Below, piece after piece: positions 18,110-25,538 of a DNA stretch of 46,299 bases. Numbering within the stretch: position 1 is the stretch's first letter; each line of letters opens with the position of its first letter. The notes beneath the pieces are model-generated. The model did no database searches, had not been told where the DNA came from, and saw only the letters and a list, made by a program, of their open reading frames with translations. This stretch comes from Sulfuritalea sp. (GTDB taxonomy: Bacteria > Pseudomonadota > Gammaproteobacteria > Burkholderiales > Rhodocyclaceae), in NCBI GenBank assembly GCA_030696505.1, contig JAUYSD010000389.1, positions 1 through 46,299 on the forward strand. The letters run 5' to 3'. Both the position numbers and the translations under genes were made by a program.

Positions 18110-19699
18110 GTGAGCACAGCTGTGTCCGCCGCCTTGCCGGCACCCTTGCTGTTCGCCGCCGGGGAGGGCCGCCTGGCGGCGCTGGATGGCTTGGCGCGCG
18201 CGCTCTGGCTGGGCGGGCTGACCAATTCGCAGGGCAGCCTGGAACCGCGCCTGGCCGCGCTGGCGGACTTGCGCCGCGAACTGCTGGCCGGCGCCGAGCC
18301 GGCGCCACAAACCTGGCCCTGGCCGCCATTGCCGGCGGCGCAGGCGCTGGCCGCGGCCATTGCCGATCTGGGCCTGCCGCGCTATTGCAGCGGGCAGCAG
18401 GAACTGACCGACACGGTGTTGCTGAGCATCCTGTTCCATCTCGATTTCATCGTCGATTATGTCGATCGCGGCGCCGGCGAGGATGCCGCGCTGCGCATGG
18501 CGATCGAGGCCTTTGCCGCCGACTGGCGGCAGCATTGCGGCCAGATCGACGAACTGGTCGAGGTCTTCGGCATGGTGCCGGACGATTGCGAGCACCAGCG
18601 CTGGGACCGCATGCGCGGCCTGCTGCAGTCCTCCGGCTGGCAGGAGGTGCTGCGCATCCGCCGCCTGCTGGAAGGCCTGCCGGAACTGGTGAAAATCATC
18701 CGCGCGCTGGGCCGCTCGCGCCCCGCCGAGGAGGACGCCGCCGCCAGCCAGACCGTCGTCGAGATCATGCAGCCGGCCACCGCCCGGCGCGCCGAGGCGC
18801 GCACCGTGCGCGTCCCCGACATGCCCGGCGAGACGCGCGGCATCCACCGCTCCGACCGCATCGCGCGCATGCTGCCGGCCGAGGCCATGCTGCTCGGCCA
18901 TCCGCACCTGCGCCTGGTGTGGCACGCGCGGCGCGCCGAGCGCACGCTGCTCAGCTACGAGGACGACGACCGCCTGACCGAGATCCGGCTGCATCAGGCG
19001 CCGGTGGTCGAGCCGCGTCCCGGCCTGCGGCCCGGCAAGCGCCTCGAATTGGGGCCGATCCTGGTCTGCGTCGACACCTCGGGTTCGATGCAGGGCGGCG
19101 CCGAAGCCGTGGCCAAGGCCGTCGTGCTCGAAGCCATGCGCGCGGCCCATGCCCAGCGGCGGCCCTGCCATGTGTTCGCCTTCGGCGGTCCCGAGGAGCT
19201 GGTCGAGATGGAACTCGCGGTCGATGCCGACGGCATCGACCGCGTCACGCAGTTTCTCGGCCAGGCGTTTCGCGGCGGCACCGACATCTGCGGCCCGCTG
19301 GAAAAAGTCATCGCCAAGCTGGAGCAGGAGCGTTGGCAACTGGCCGATCTGCTGATCGCCAGCGACGGCGAATTCGGCGCCACGCCGCAGATTGCCGCAC
19401 GCCTCGACGTCGTCAAGCGCGAGCTGGGCCTGCGCGTGCAGGGCGTGCTGATCGCCGACCGCGAAACCGTCGGCCTGCTCGAAGTGGCCGACAGCATTTA
19501 TCCGGTGCGCGACTGGCGCCGCTACGGCGGTGCCAACGTCGATTCGCCGATCCATACGCACCGCCTCACCGCGCTGTATTTCCCGGGCGCCTTGCGCAAC
19601 GCGGCCAACCAGCAGGCGACTGTCTCCGGCGCGGCGGCCTCGGCGGCGCTGCTCGAGGCGGCGCCGCGGCCCGATCCGGGCGACGGCGTCGTCCCGTGA
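18110..19699 (+). CDS. viaA: VWA-domain protein, ViaA-like partner of the MoxR ATPase
   Basis: A 529-residue protein with a GTG start at 18110, chosen for the purine-rich G-run just upstream; the longer frame overlaps ravA. The C-terminal von Willebrand A domain begins about residue 315. It has the metal-ion adhesion site DTSGSMQ at 322-328, then FGGPEELVEMEL, FRGGTDI (the conserved Thr) and IASDGEFG (Asp). The N-terminal 310 residues are helical and alanine/leucine-rich, as in ViaA. Such proteins bind target complexes and stimulate the MoxR ATPase. The stop overlaps the next start (GTGA, 19696-19699), so the DUF364 protein is likely made in step with it. Confidence 0.88.
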   Translation: MSTAVSAALPAPLLFAAGEGRLAALDGLARALWLGGLTNSQGSLEPRLAALADLRRELLAGAEPAPQTWPWPPLPAAQALAAAIADLGLPRYCSGQQELTDTVLLSILFHLDFIVDYVDRGAGEDAALRMAIEAFAADWRQHCGQIDELVEVFGMVPDDCEHQRWDRMRGLLQSSGWQEVLRIRRLLEGLPELVKIIRALGRSRPAEEDAAASQTVVEIMQPATARRAEARTVRVPDMPGETRGIHRSDRIARMLPAEAMLLGHPHLRLVWHARRAERTLLSYEDDDRLTEIRLHQAPVVEPRPGLRPGKRLELGPILVCVDTSGSMQGGAEAVAKAVVLEAMRAAHAQRRPCHVFAFGGPEELVEMELAVDADGIDRVTQFLGQAFRGGTDICGPLEKVIAKLEQERWQLADLLIASDGEFGATPQIAARLDVVKRELGLRVQGVLIADRETVGLLEVADSIYPVRDWRRYGGANVDSPIHTHRLTALYFPGALRNAANQQATVSGAAASAALLEAAPRPDPGDGVVP

Positions 19700-20553
19700 G
19701 CTTCGCCGCAGACTACCTGGCGCAGCTCGAGGCCTTCGCCGCGCACGGCCCGTTGCCGCGCGTGCGCGCCCTGCATCTGCCGCCGCCGCGTTCGAACGGC
19801 TGCGACGGCGACAACCGCGGCGAATTCTGCGCGCTGGAACTCGATGACGGATCGCTGGGGCTGTCCTATGTCCTGCTCGACGACACGCTGGCGCGTCTGC
19901 GCGACGGCGGGGAGGGCGCGGGCCTGACCGGTGCCGATGCGCTGGCACTGGCGCACCGTTACGCCAGCGGCAACTCTTGCGCGCGGACCCTGGGCTTCGC
20001 CGCGGCCAACGCGCTGACCCGCTGCCTGTTCGACCGTGCGGGCTTCCGTCCCGACGACAGCCGGGATTCGATCGGTCAGATGAACCCGCAGGCCGGCGAG
20101 CGGATCGGCATGATCGGCCTGTTCCGGCCGCTGCTGGGCCGCATCCTCGCGAGCGGCGCGCAGCTCACGGTGGTCGAACTGAGGGCCGAACTGGCGGGCG
20201 ACGCCGCAGGCTACCGCGTCACGCTCGACCCGGGCGAACTCGCCGCCTGCAGCAAGGTGGTGTCGACCAGCACGCTGCTGCTCAACGACACGCTCGACCG
20301 TATGCTCGACCACTGCCGCAATGCGCGCTGGTTCGCCATGGTCGGCCCCAGCGCCGGCTGCCTGCCCGACGCCCTCTTCGCACGCGGCGTGACGCTGCAG
20401 GGCGGCAGCTGGATAAAGGACCGCCAGGGCTTCGTCGATGCGCTGCGGCGCGGTGAAACGCGCAGCGAATTCGCCGGCAAGTTCGCCCTCACCGCCGACA
20501 GCTATCCCGGCTTCGGTGTCCTGCTGGCGCGTGCTTGCGGTGTCGCTGAATGA
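19696..20553 (+). CDS. DUF364-family protein (putative heavy-metal chelation)
   Basis: A 285-residue protein with a GTG start overlapping the VWA stop. It has the two-part layout of DUF4213/DUF364 proteins. The N-terminal part has NGCDGDNRGEFCALELDDGSLGLSY and a central ARTLGFAAANAL. The C-terminal Rossmann-like part has ERIGMIGLFRPLL, STSTLLLNDTLDRML and MVGPSAGCLPDALFARGVTLQGGSW. Family members are annotated as putative heavy-metal chelators and are often near metal or molybdate uptake genes; the exact reaction is unknown. The overlap with the MoxR-VWA pair suggests all three act in one process, possibly metal insertion into an enzyme (inference). Confidence 0.8.
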   Translation: MSFAADYLAQLEAFAAHGPLPRVRALHLPPPRSNGCDGDNRGEFCALELDDGSLGLSYVLLDDTLARLRDGGEGAGLTGADALALAHRYASGNSCARTLGFAAANALTRCLFDRAGFRPDDSRDSIGQMNPQAGERIGMIGLFRPLLGRILASGAQLTVVELRAELAGDAAGYRVTLDPGELAACSKVVSTSTLLLNDTLDRMLDHCRNARWFAMVGPSAGCLPDALFARGVTLQGGSWIKDRQGFVDALRRGETRSEFAGKFALTADSYPGFGVLLARACGVAE

Positions 20554-20600
20554 AGCGTCCCACTGCAAGCATCAGAGGATTGAAGGCCGCCGACGCCCGC

Positions 20601-20624
20601 CCTGCCCGCGGGCTGCGGGACAGG
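20601..20624. terminator. GC-rich hairpin between convergent genes
   Basis: CCTGCCCGC (20601-20609) pairs with GCGGGACAGG (20615-20624) with one bulge around a five-base loop. It lies in the 80-base gap between the convergent DUF364 and FKBP genes, where a bidirectional terminator is expected. No T-tract follows on either side. Confidence 0.35.
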
Positions 20625-20633
20625 CTAAATGGA

Positions 20634-21050
20634 TCAGCGCATGACCTTGAGCAGTTCCACCTCGAAGTTCAGCGTCGCGTCCGGCGGCACGGCGGAACCG
20701 GCGCCGCGTGAGCCGTAGGCAATGCCGGGCGGGCAGGTCAATTTGGCTTTGCCGCCTTCCTTCATCTTGGCGACGCCTTCGGTCCAGCAGGGAATCACGC
20801 GATTGAGCGGGAAGGTGGCGGGCTGGCCGCGCTTGTAGGAGCTGTCGAACTCGGTGCCGTTGACCAGGGTGCCGCGGTAGTGCACCTGCACGCTGTCGCT
20901 CGGCGTCGGCTTGGCGCCGCTGCCGTCCTTGAGGGATTCGTAGATCAGGCCCGACGGGGTCTTTTCCGGCGTGCCGGCTTGCACGGTGGCGGCGGCCAAT
21001 CCTGCCAGTCCCGCCAGCCCGCTCAGGACGATTTTCTTCCACAGTTTCAT
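20634..21050 (-). CDS. Exported FKBP-type peptidyl-prolyl isomerase
   Basis: A 138-residue protein. The start at 21050 gives a signal peptide MKLWKKIVLSGLAGLAGLAAATVQA, whereas the longer frame would hide it. The mature part is a single FKBP domain. It has VQVHYRGTLVNGTEFDSSYKRGQPATFPLNRVIPCW, then KLTCPPGIAYGSRGAGSAVPPDATLNFEVELL, which includes the hydrophobic pocket residues of the family. It should catalyse cis-trans proline isomerisation in the periplasm and assist folding. Length and motif order resemble small FkpA/FklB-like enzymes without the dimerisation domain. It is single, not obviously in an operon. Confidence 0.93.
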   Translation of the reverse strand: MKLWKKIVLSGLAGLAGLAAATVQAGTPEKTPSGLIYESLKDGSGAKPTPSDSVQVHYRGTLVNGTEFDSSYKRGQPATFPLNRVIPCWTEGVAKMKEGGKAKLTCPPGIAYGSRGAGSAVPPDATLNFEVELLKVMR

Positions 21051-21138
21051 GGTTTGCTCCGGCGCTTGCGCGCTGCTGTTTGTCGAGCGCGGAAAGCTAC
21101 AGGGAAGTCGCGCGCCGGGCAAGCCCGCCGCAGTTCGG

Positions 21139-22572
21139 CTACTGGCGCCGGCGTTCCGCCAGCAGGTCGCGCAGGCGCTTTCGCGCCGGGATCAGCGGCG
21201 TGCGGATGCCGGTCCAGGCGCCTTGCGTCCTGGGCGTCAGGCCGCGGCCGCGGCTCATGGCCCAGGTGACCAGGCGGTAGAGCGCGGGGTGGCTGTAGAC
21301 CGCGGCCCAGGCCCGGAAGATCGTGCTGACCAGGGCGCTGCGCGCCTCGCCGGCGCCGCGCAGAGCGCCGACAGCGGCGGGCCGGGCCTGGGCTTCGTTG
21401 CGCAGGCGGATCAGGATCTCGGTGATAGGGATGCGCACCGGGCAGACCTCGTTGCAGGCGCCGCACAAGGTCGATGCCGTGGCCAGCGCGGCGGTGGCGC
21501 CGATGCCCAGCAGGTGCGGCGAGATGATGGCGCCGATCGGGCCCGGATAAGTGGTGCCGTAGGCGTGGCCGCCGATGCGCGCATACACGGGGCAGTGGTT
21601 CATGCAGGCGCCGCAGCGTATGCATTGCAGCGTGGCGCGCAACTGCAGGTCGGCATGGGCCTGGCTGCGGCCGTTGTCGAGCAGGATCAGGTGCACTTCG
21701 TCCGGCCCGTCGAGTTCGTCCGGCTGGCGCGGGCCGCTGATGAAGTTCTGGTAGGTCTCCACCGCCTGGCCGGTGGCCGAGCGCGGCAGCAGGGTGTTCA
21801 GGAGCGGCACGTGGTCGAGCCGGGCAATGACCTTTTCGATGCCGGTGATGGCGATATGCACGCGCGGCACGGTGGTGCACATGCGGCCGTTGCCTTCGTT
21901 CTCGACCAGGCACAGCGTGCCGGTGTCGGCCGCGGCGAAGTTCACGCCGGAGAGCCCGATGTCGGCTGCGGCGAACTTGCGCCGCAGCACCTCGCGGCCG
22001 ATGCGGATCAGCTCATCGACGTTCTCGGTGTATTCGACGCCGGGCAGGCGGGCGGCGAACAGTTCGGCGATCTGCTGTTTGGTCTTGTGGATCGCCGGCA
22101 TGATGATGTGCGACGGCCCCTCGCCGGCGAGCTGGACGATGTATTCGCCCATGTCGGTCTCCATCGCCTCGATGCCGGCGGCTTCCATGGCGTGGTTGAG
22201 GCCGACTTCCTCGCTGACCATCGACTTGCCCTTGACCATGCGTTTTGCATCGATGCGGTGCGCAATGTCGAGCACGATGGCATTGGCCTGGGCCGGCGTC
22301 TCGGCCCAATGCACCTGGACGCCGTTGGCGACGAGTTTGGCTTCGAGCTGCTCCAGCAGTTGCGGCAGGTTCTCCAGCGCGTGGCGGCGGATCGCCGCGC
22401 CGAGGTCGCGCAGGGTCGCCAGATCGCCGGCGTCGGGAAACTGGGCCAGGCGCTTGGCCTGCAGGAAATCCATGGCACCGCGAAAACCGCGGCGCAGTGC
22501 GGGGTCGCCGGCCGCGGCGCGGGCGCGTTCGGCGAAGCCGGTGGTCGGCTGGAAGTGGATGGGTTCACTCAC
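21139..22572 (-). CDS. lutB: LutB/LldF-like lactate utilisation iron-sulfur protein
   Basis: A 477-residue protein with a GTG start at 22572 that overlaps the lutC stop (GTGA). It has the LUD domain in the first 300 residues (KSMVSEEVGLNHAMEAAGIEAMETDMGEYI, then GVNFAAADTGTLCLVENEGNGR). Two [4Fe-4S] cluster motifs follow: CIRCGACMNHCPVY near residue 317 and STLCGACNEVCPVRIPI near residue 370. It is one of three subunits of the LutABC (LldEFG) complex that oxidises lactate to pyruvate and passes electrons onward. The C-terminal tail is arginine-rich. Gene order lutA-lutB-lutC is varied here: transcription runs lutA, lutC, lutB. Confidence 0.94.
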   Translation of the reverse strand: MSEPIHFQPTTGFAERARAAAGDPALRRGFRGAMDFLQAKRLAQFPDAGDLATLRDLGAAIRRHALENLPQLLEQLEAKLVANGVQVHWAETPAQANAIVLDIAHRIDAKRMVKGKSMVSEEVGLNHAMEAAGIEAMETDMGEYIVQLAGEGPSHIIMPAIHKTKQQIAELFAARLPGVEYTENVDELIRIGREVLRRKFAAADIGLSGVNFAAADTGTLCLVENEGNGRMCTTVPRVHIAITGIEKVIARLDHVPLLNTLLPRSATGQAVETYQNFISGPRQPDELDGPDEVHLILLDNGRSQAHADLQLRATLQCIRCGACMNHCPVYARIGGHAYGTTYPGPIGAIISPHLLGIGATAALATASTLCGACNEVCPVRIPITEILIRLRNEAQARPAAVGALRGAGEARSALVSTIFRAWAAVYSHPALYRLVTWAMSRGRGLTPRTQGAWTGIRTPLIPARKRLRDLLAERRRQ

Positions 22573-23246
22573 GATGCTTCTCCCTCCCGGCACAGCAGCA
22601 CGATCACTTCGCGCGGACCGTGGGCGCCGTAGGCCAGGGTCTGCTGGATGTCGGCGGTCTTCGACGGGCCGGAGATCACCAGCGCGTTGGTCGGCATGCC
22701 GGCGGCCCAGTTCTCGGCCGTCATCGCGGCGTGCAGGTCGGCATGGATCGCCCGCGCGTCGAGCAGCACGAAATGCACCGGCGGCACCAGCGACATCAGG
22801 CGCGGCTCTTGCGCGTCGGGCCACAGGATCAGGCTGCCGGTGTCGGCGATGGCGCTTCTGGCGGTAGTCACGGCGGCGTCGATGCCGTCGAACAATTCGT
22901 CGCACCAGTTGGCAGCCGGCTGGCTGTAGGCGATGATGCTAACGGCATGCTGCGGCCGGGCGGCGAGCGCAGCGCCGTGGCGCGTGCCCTTGCCGACCAG
23001 CAGCGTGCGCAGGCCCTTGGCCGCGGCGAGATTCAGCAGCAACTCGGGCCATGTCGCCGCGTCGGTGTCATGCACCTCGGCGCGCGCGGCGCGGATGTGG
23101 GTCTTGAAGCGCTCGATCAATACCTCATGGTCGTCAACCCGGCGCGCGGCGAACCAGGCGCCGACATCGGGCAGCGGCGCCGGCGCGCCTGCCGGGCTTC
23201 GGCGCAGCCGCGCCAGGATGTTGTCGCGCGCAGTCATCGCAGTCAT
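22569..23246 (-). CDS. lutC: LutC/LldG-like lactate utilisation protein
   Basis: A 225-residue LUD-domain protein with a start at 23246 forming an ATGA overlap with the lutA stop; an in-frame ATG three codons later is an alternative. Key stretches are DAAVTTARSAIADTGSLILWPD, LVPPVHFVLLDA and NALVISGPSKTADIQQTLAYGAHGPREVIVLL. The last contains the conserved GPSKTADIE-like motif of LutC. Together with lutA and lutB it forms the lactate oxidation complex. Overlaps at both ends show strict translational coupling. Confidence 0.93.
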   Translation of the reverse strand: MTAMTARDNILARLRRSPAGAPAPLPDVGAWFAARRVDDHEVLIERFKTHIRAARAEVHDTDAATWPELLLNLAAAKGLRTLLVGKGTRHGAALAARPQHAVSIIAYSQPAANWCDELFDGIDAAVTTARSAIADTGSLILWPDAQEPRLMSLVPPVHFVLLDARAIHADLHAAMTAENWAAGMPTNALVISGPSKTADIQQTLAYGAHGPREVIVLLCREGEAS

Positions 23247-24037
23247 CCCTGTTCTCCCGCCGTGCGCCGCCAGAGGAAGCTGGCGAGATGTTCGCCGGGC
23301 AGCGAGGGCTCGCCGCGTCCGGCGGCGCGATCGATGTGTTCGGCGCGGCCGAGGATGTTGAACAGGCAGCCGCAGTCGGCGCTGACGACACGGCTGGCGC
23401 CGCTGTCCACCAGGCTGGCAACCTTGTCGCTGACAATGGCTTCGGAAATCGCTGGATGGCGGATCGCGAAGGTGCCGCCGAAGCCGCAGCATTCCTCGGC
23501 GCGCGCCTGTTGCGCCACCGTCACCTCGGCCAGACCGGCGAGCAGGGCGGCGCTGGTTTCGTGCGCGCCCATTTCGCGCCGCGCATGGCAGGAGGTATGC
23601 AACGCGACGGTACAGGGCTCGCCGCGGTCTTCGCGGCGGAAGCCGACGACATGGACGAGGAATTCCGTCAGTTCGAAAATCCGCTCGCCCAGCGCCCTGG
23701 CCTTGGGCTCCAGCACCGGGTCGCCGGCGAACAGCTTGGGATAGTGGTGGCGCATCATCGCGGCGCAGGAACCGGAGGGCACGATCACCGGCCAGGCTTC
23801 GGGGAAGAGTTCGATCTGACGCCGCGCCACGGCGCGCGCCTCGTCGGGATAGCCGCTGGTGTAGGCGGGCTGGCCGCAGCAGGTCTGCTGTTCGGGAAAG
23901 TGGATGGCGATGCCTTCGCGTTCCAGCAGGCGCACGGCATCGAGGCCGGCTTCCGGGGCGAACTGGTCGACCAGGCAGGTGGCGAACAGGTAGGCGTCGG
24001 CTGGTTTTTGCGGGTAGCTGCGGGTGTCGTGCGCCAT
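23243..24037 (-). CDS. lutA: LutA/LldE-like lactate utilisation protein (cysteine-rich CCG domains)
   Basis: A 264-residue protein, first gene of the operon. Two CCG (heterodisulfide-reductase-like) cysteine motifs are visible. The first half has FPEQQTCCGQPAYTSG and VPSGSCAAMMRHHYPKLF. The second has HTSCHARREMG, AEECCGFGGTFA and SADCGCLFNILG. These are the hallmarks of LutA/YkgE. Its start is 138 bases from the divergent regulator gene. The intergenic region carries two operator-like sites, so expression is probably released when the regulator binds lactate or a related acid. Confidence 0.94.
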   Translation of the reverse strand: MAHDTRSYPQKPADAYLFATCLVDQFAPEAGLDAVRLLEREGIAIHFPEQQTCCGQPAYTSGYPDEARAVARRQIELFPEAWPVIVPSGSCAAMMRHHYPKLFAGDPVLEPKARALGERIFELTEFLVHVVGFRREDRGEPCTVALHTSCHARREMGAHETSAALLAGLAEVTVAQQARAEECCGFGGTFAIRHPAISEAIVSDKVASLVDSGASRVVSADCGCLFNILGRAEHIDRAAGRGEPSLPGEHLASFLWRRTAGEQG

Positions 24038-24064
24038 GAGACTTTCCTCGGAGTTCGGTAAAGA

Positions 24065-24073
24065 GGTAAGACC
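24065..24073 (-). promoter_or_regulatory. Operator half-site 1, lutA side
   Basis: GGTAAGACC lies 28 bases upstream of the lutA start. It is the exact reverse complement of the site at 24163-24171 and resembles the TGGTnnnACCA operators of FadR/LldR-family regulators. It is well placed for repression of lutACB. Confidence 0.6.
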
Positions 24074-24162
24074 AAATTAGGATGGCGACTATAGGCAAAC
24101 GGCCGGCCAATGTCAATTAATCAGGTATTGACGGATCTTTCGGTCGTCAATATCATGTAAGT

Positions 24163-24171
24163 GGTCTTACC
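24163..24171 (+). promoter_or_regulatory. Operator half-site 2, regulator side
   Basis: GGTCTTACC sits within GTGGTCTTACCAT, four bases upstream of the regulator start at 24176, where binding would also repress the regulator itself. Its centre is 98 bases from the first site. An additional inverted repeat ATTGACG (24127-24133) / CGTCAAT (24145-24151) lies between the two and may cover a promoter. Confidence 0.6.
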
Positions 24172-24175
24172 ATAG

Positions 24176-24940
24176 ATGACGCCAATGAACCAACGCCGTG
24201 CCGCAGTTCCCCGGGTTTCCGACGTCGCTGCCGGCGAACTGGAAGCCCGCATTCTCGAAGCTTCGCTGAAACCCGGCGATCGTCTGGCGCCCGAGCGCGA
24301 GCTTGCCGTCGAGCTCGGTGTGTCGCGCCCTTCCTTGCGCGAAGCGATCCGCACTCTGGTGTCGAAAGGCCTGCTGACCACGCGCCACGGCGGCGGCACC
24401 TTTGTCACCGACCGCCTGGAGGCGAGCTTTGTCGATCCCTGGCAGGAAATGCTGAACGGGCATCCGGGCCTGCAAAGCGACCTGCTCGAATTCCGCCACA
24501 TGCTCGAAGGCCAGGCGGCCTGGTTCGCCGCCGAGCGCGCGACCGATGCCGATATCCTGCGCATCGATGCCGCCTTTGCGACGCTCGACGCGGTGTATGC
24601 GAAGCGGGATCTGGCGGCCGCCGTCGATACCGATGTGGCATTTCATCAGGCGATTGCCGAGGCCGCCCACAACGTGTTCATCGGCCAGCAGACGGCCAGC
24701 CTGCTACGCGTCATCCATGGTCATATTTCACGCAATCTCGAACATCTGCATGCGCGCAAGCTGCGCTGGGACCAGTTGCAGGAGCAGCACCGTGCGATCT
24801 GGCTGGCGATCCGCGAGCGCCGGCCCGAGGCGGCGGCGCGCGCTGCACGCGAGCACGTGGACTTCGTGCGCCAGAGCATGGCCGACACCGCCCGGGAAAC
24901 CGAACGCCGGCAAAGCGCCCTGCGCCGCCAGGGGACTTGA
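24176..24940 (+). CDS. FadR-family transcriptional regulator of the lut operon (LldR/LutR-like)
   Basis: A 254-residue GntR-superfamily protein of the FadR group. The winged helix-turn-helix spans about residues 15-85 and reads KPGDRLAPERELAVELGVSRPSLREAIRTL, then GLLTTRHGGGTFV. The FCD ligand-binding domain (about 100-235) has candidate metal/ligand residues in EFRHMLEGQAAWFAAERA, DVAFHQAIAEAAHN and EQHRAIWLAIRERRPEAA. It is divergent from lutACB, and matching operators are present on both sides of the shared region, so it probably represses both itself and the operon and responds to lactate or another hydroxy acid. The 3' end is followed by a dispersed repeat copy. Confidence 0.92.
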   Translation: MTPMNQRRAAVPRVSDVAAGELEARILEASLKPGDRLAPERELAVELGVSRPSLREAIRTLVSKGLLTTRHGGGTFVTDRLEASFVDPWQEMLNGHPGLQSDLLEFRHMLEGQAAWFAAERATDADILRIDAAFATLDAVYAKRDLAAAVDTDVAFHQAIAEAAHNVFIGQQTASLLRVIHGHISRNLEHLHARKLRWDQLQEQHRAIWLAIRERRPEAAARAAREHVDFVRQSMADTARETERRQSALRRQGT

Positions 24941-24952
24941 AGCACCGCAGCA

Positions 24953-24976
24953 AAGAGTTGGCGCTGGCGATCCGGC
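24953..24976 (+). repeat. Dispersed repeat copy 4, just downstream of the regulator gene
   Basis: Reads AGAGTTGGCGCTGGCGATCC followed by GGCG, 12 bases past the regulator stop at 24938-24940. It is intergenic, in a 229-base gap before the PA2779-like gene that otherwise shows only a good Shine-Dalgarno AAGGAG near 25158. Confidence 0.75.
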
Positions 24977-25169
24977 GATGGCCCGCGCGCATTCGGCCAT
25001 ATTCGGACTGAACTTTGTGGCTGAAGCGGAAGTCGAAAAAGTTCGTCGTCCTGCATAATATGCGCGCTGCGCATCGAGTTGGACGCGGCACGAGCCACGG
25101 TGGCGGTCAGGGTTCGGCAGGTTTCCGCTGCAGCGGCGTCAATAATCCAAAGAAGCCAAGGAGACAATC

Positions 25170-25523
25170 ATGAATAGCGCCTTCAAGAAGATGATGTGCC
25201 GTTTTCTCGCCGTTGCCTTGATTACGCTGCCCTTCCAGACCGGGCAGGCCAGCATGATCAGTACCGACCAGGTGAGTTCCGCCGCGACGGTGCAGGCGAA
25301 TCGCAGCCTGGTGTTGAACCACCTCAACCGCGCGCAGACCGTCAGCGAGTTTCAGGCCCTGGGACTGGACGCGCAGCAAGCCCGCGACCGCGTCGCGGCG
25401 ATGACCGACGAGGAAGTCGGTAATCTGGCCGGCCAGATCAATGCGGTTCCGGCCGGTGGCGACGGCCTCGTTGCGCTTATCCTGGTCGTGTTCTTCATCT
25501 GGTACTTTGCTTTCCGCCGCTAG
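25170..25523 (+). CDS. PA2779-family small exported/membrane protein
   Basis: A 117-residue protein with an AAGGAG ribosome-binding site nine bases upstream. A signal-like helix covers about residues 8-28 (MMCRFLAVALITLPFQTGQA). A helical middle reads NRSLVLNHLNRAQTVSEFQALGLDAQQARDRVAAMTDEE, and a C-terminal membrane helix LVALILVVFFIWYFAFRR ends the protein. This arrangement and sequence match the PA2779-like family. Its function is not established; it is nearly always next to a PA2778-like cysteine peptidase, as here 15 bases downstream. Confidence 0.85.
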   Translation: MNSAFKKMMCRFLAVALITLPFQTGQASMISTDQVSSAATVQANRSLVLNHLNRAQTVSEFQALGLDAQQARDRVAAMTDEEVGNLAGQINAVPAGGDGLVALILVVFFIWYFAFRR

Positions 25524-25538
25524 CATCATGTCGTCGGC

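Noticed and set aside
25051-25060. CATAAT as a -10 element for the PA2779-like gene
   Set aside because: No credible -35 hexamer at 16-18 bases upstream, so I did not list it as a promoter.
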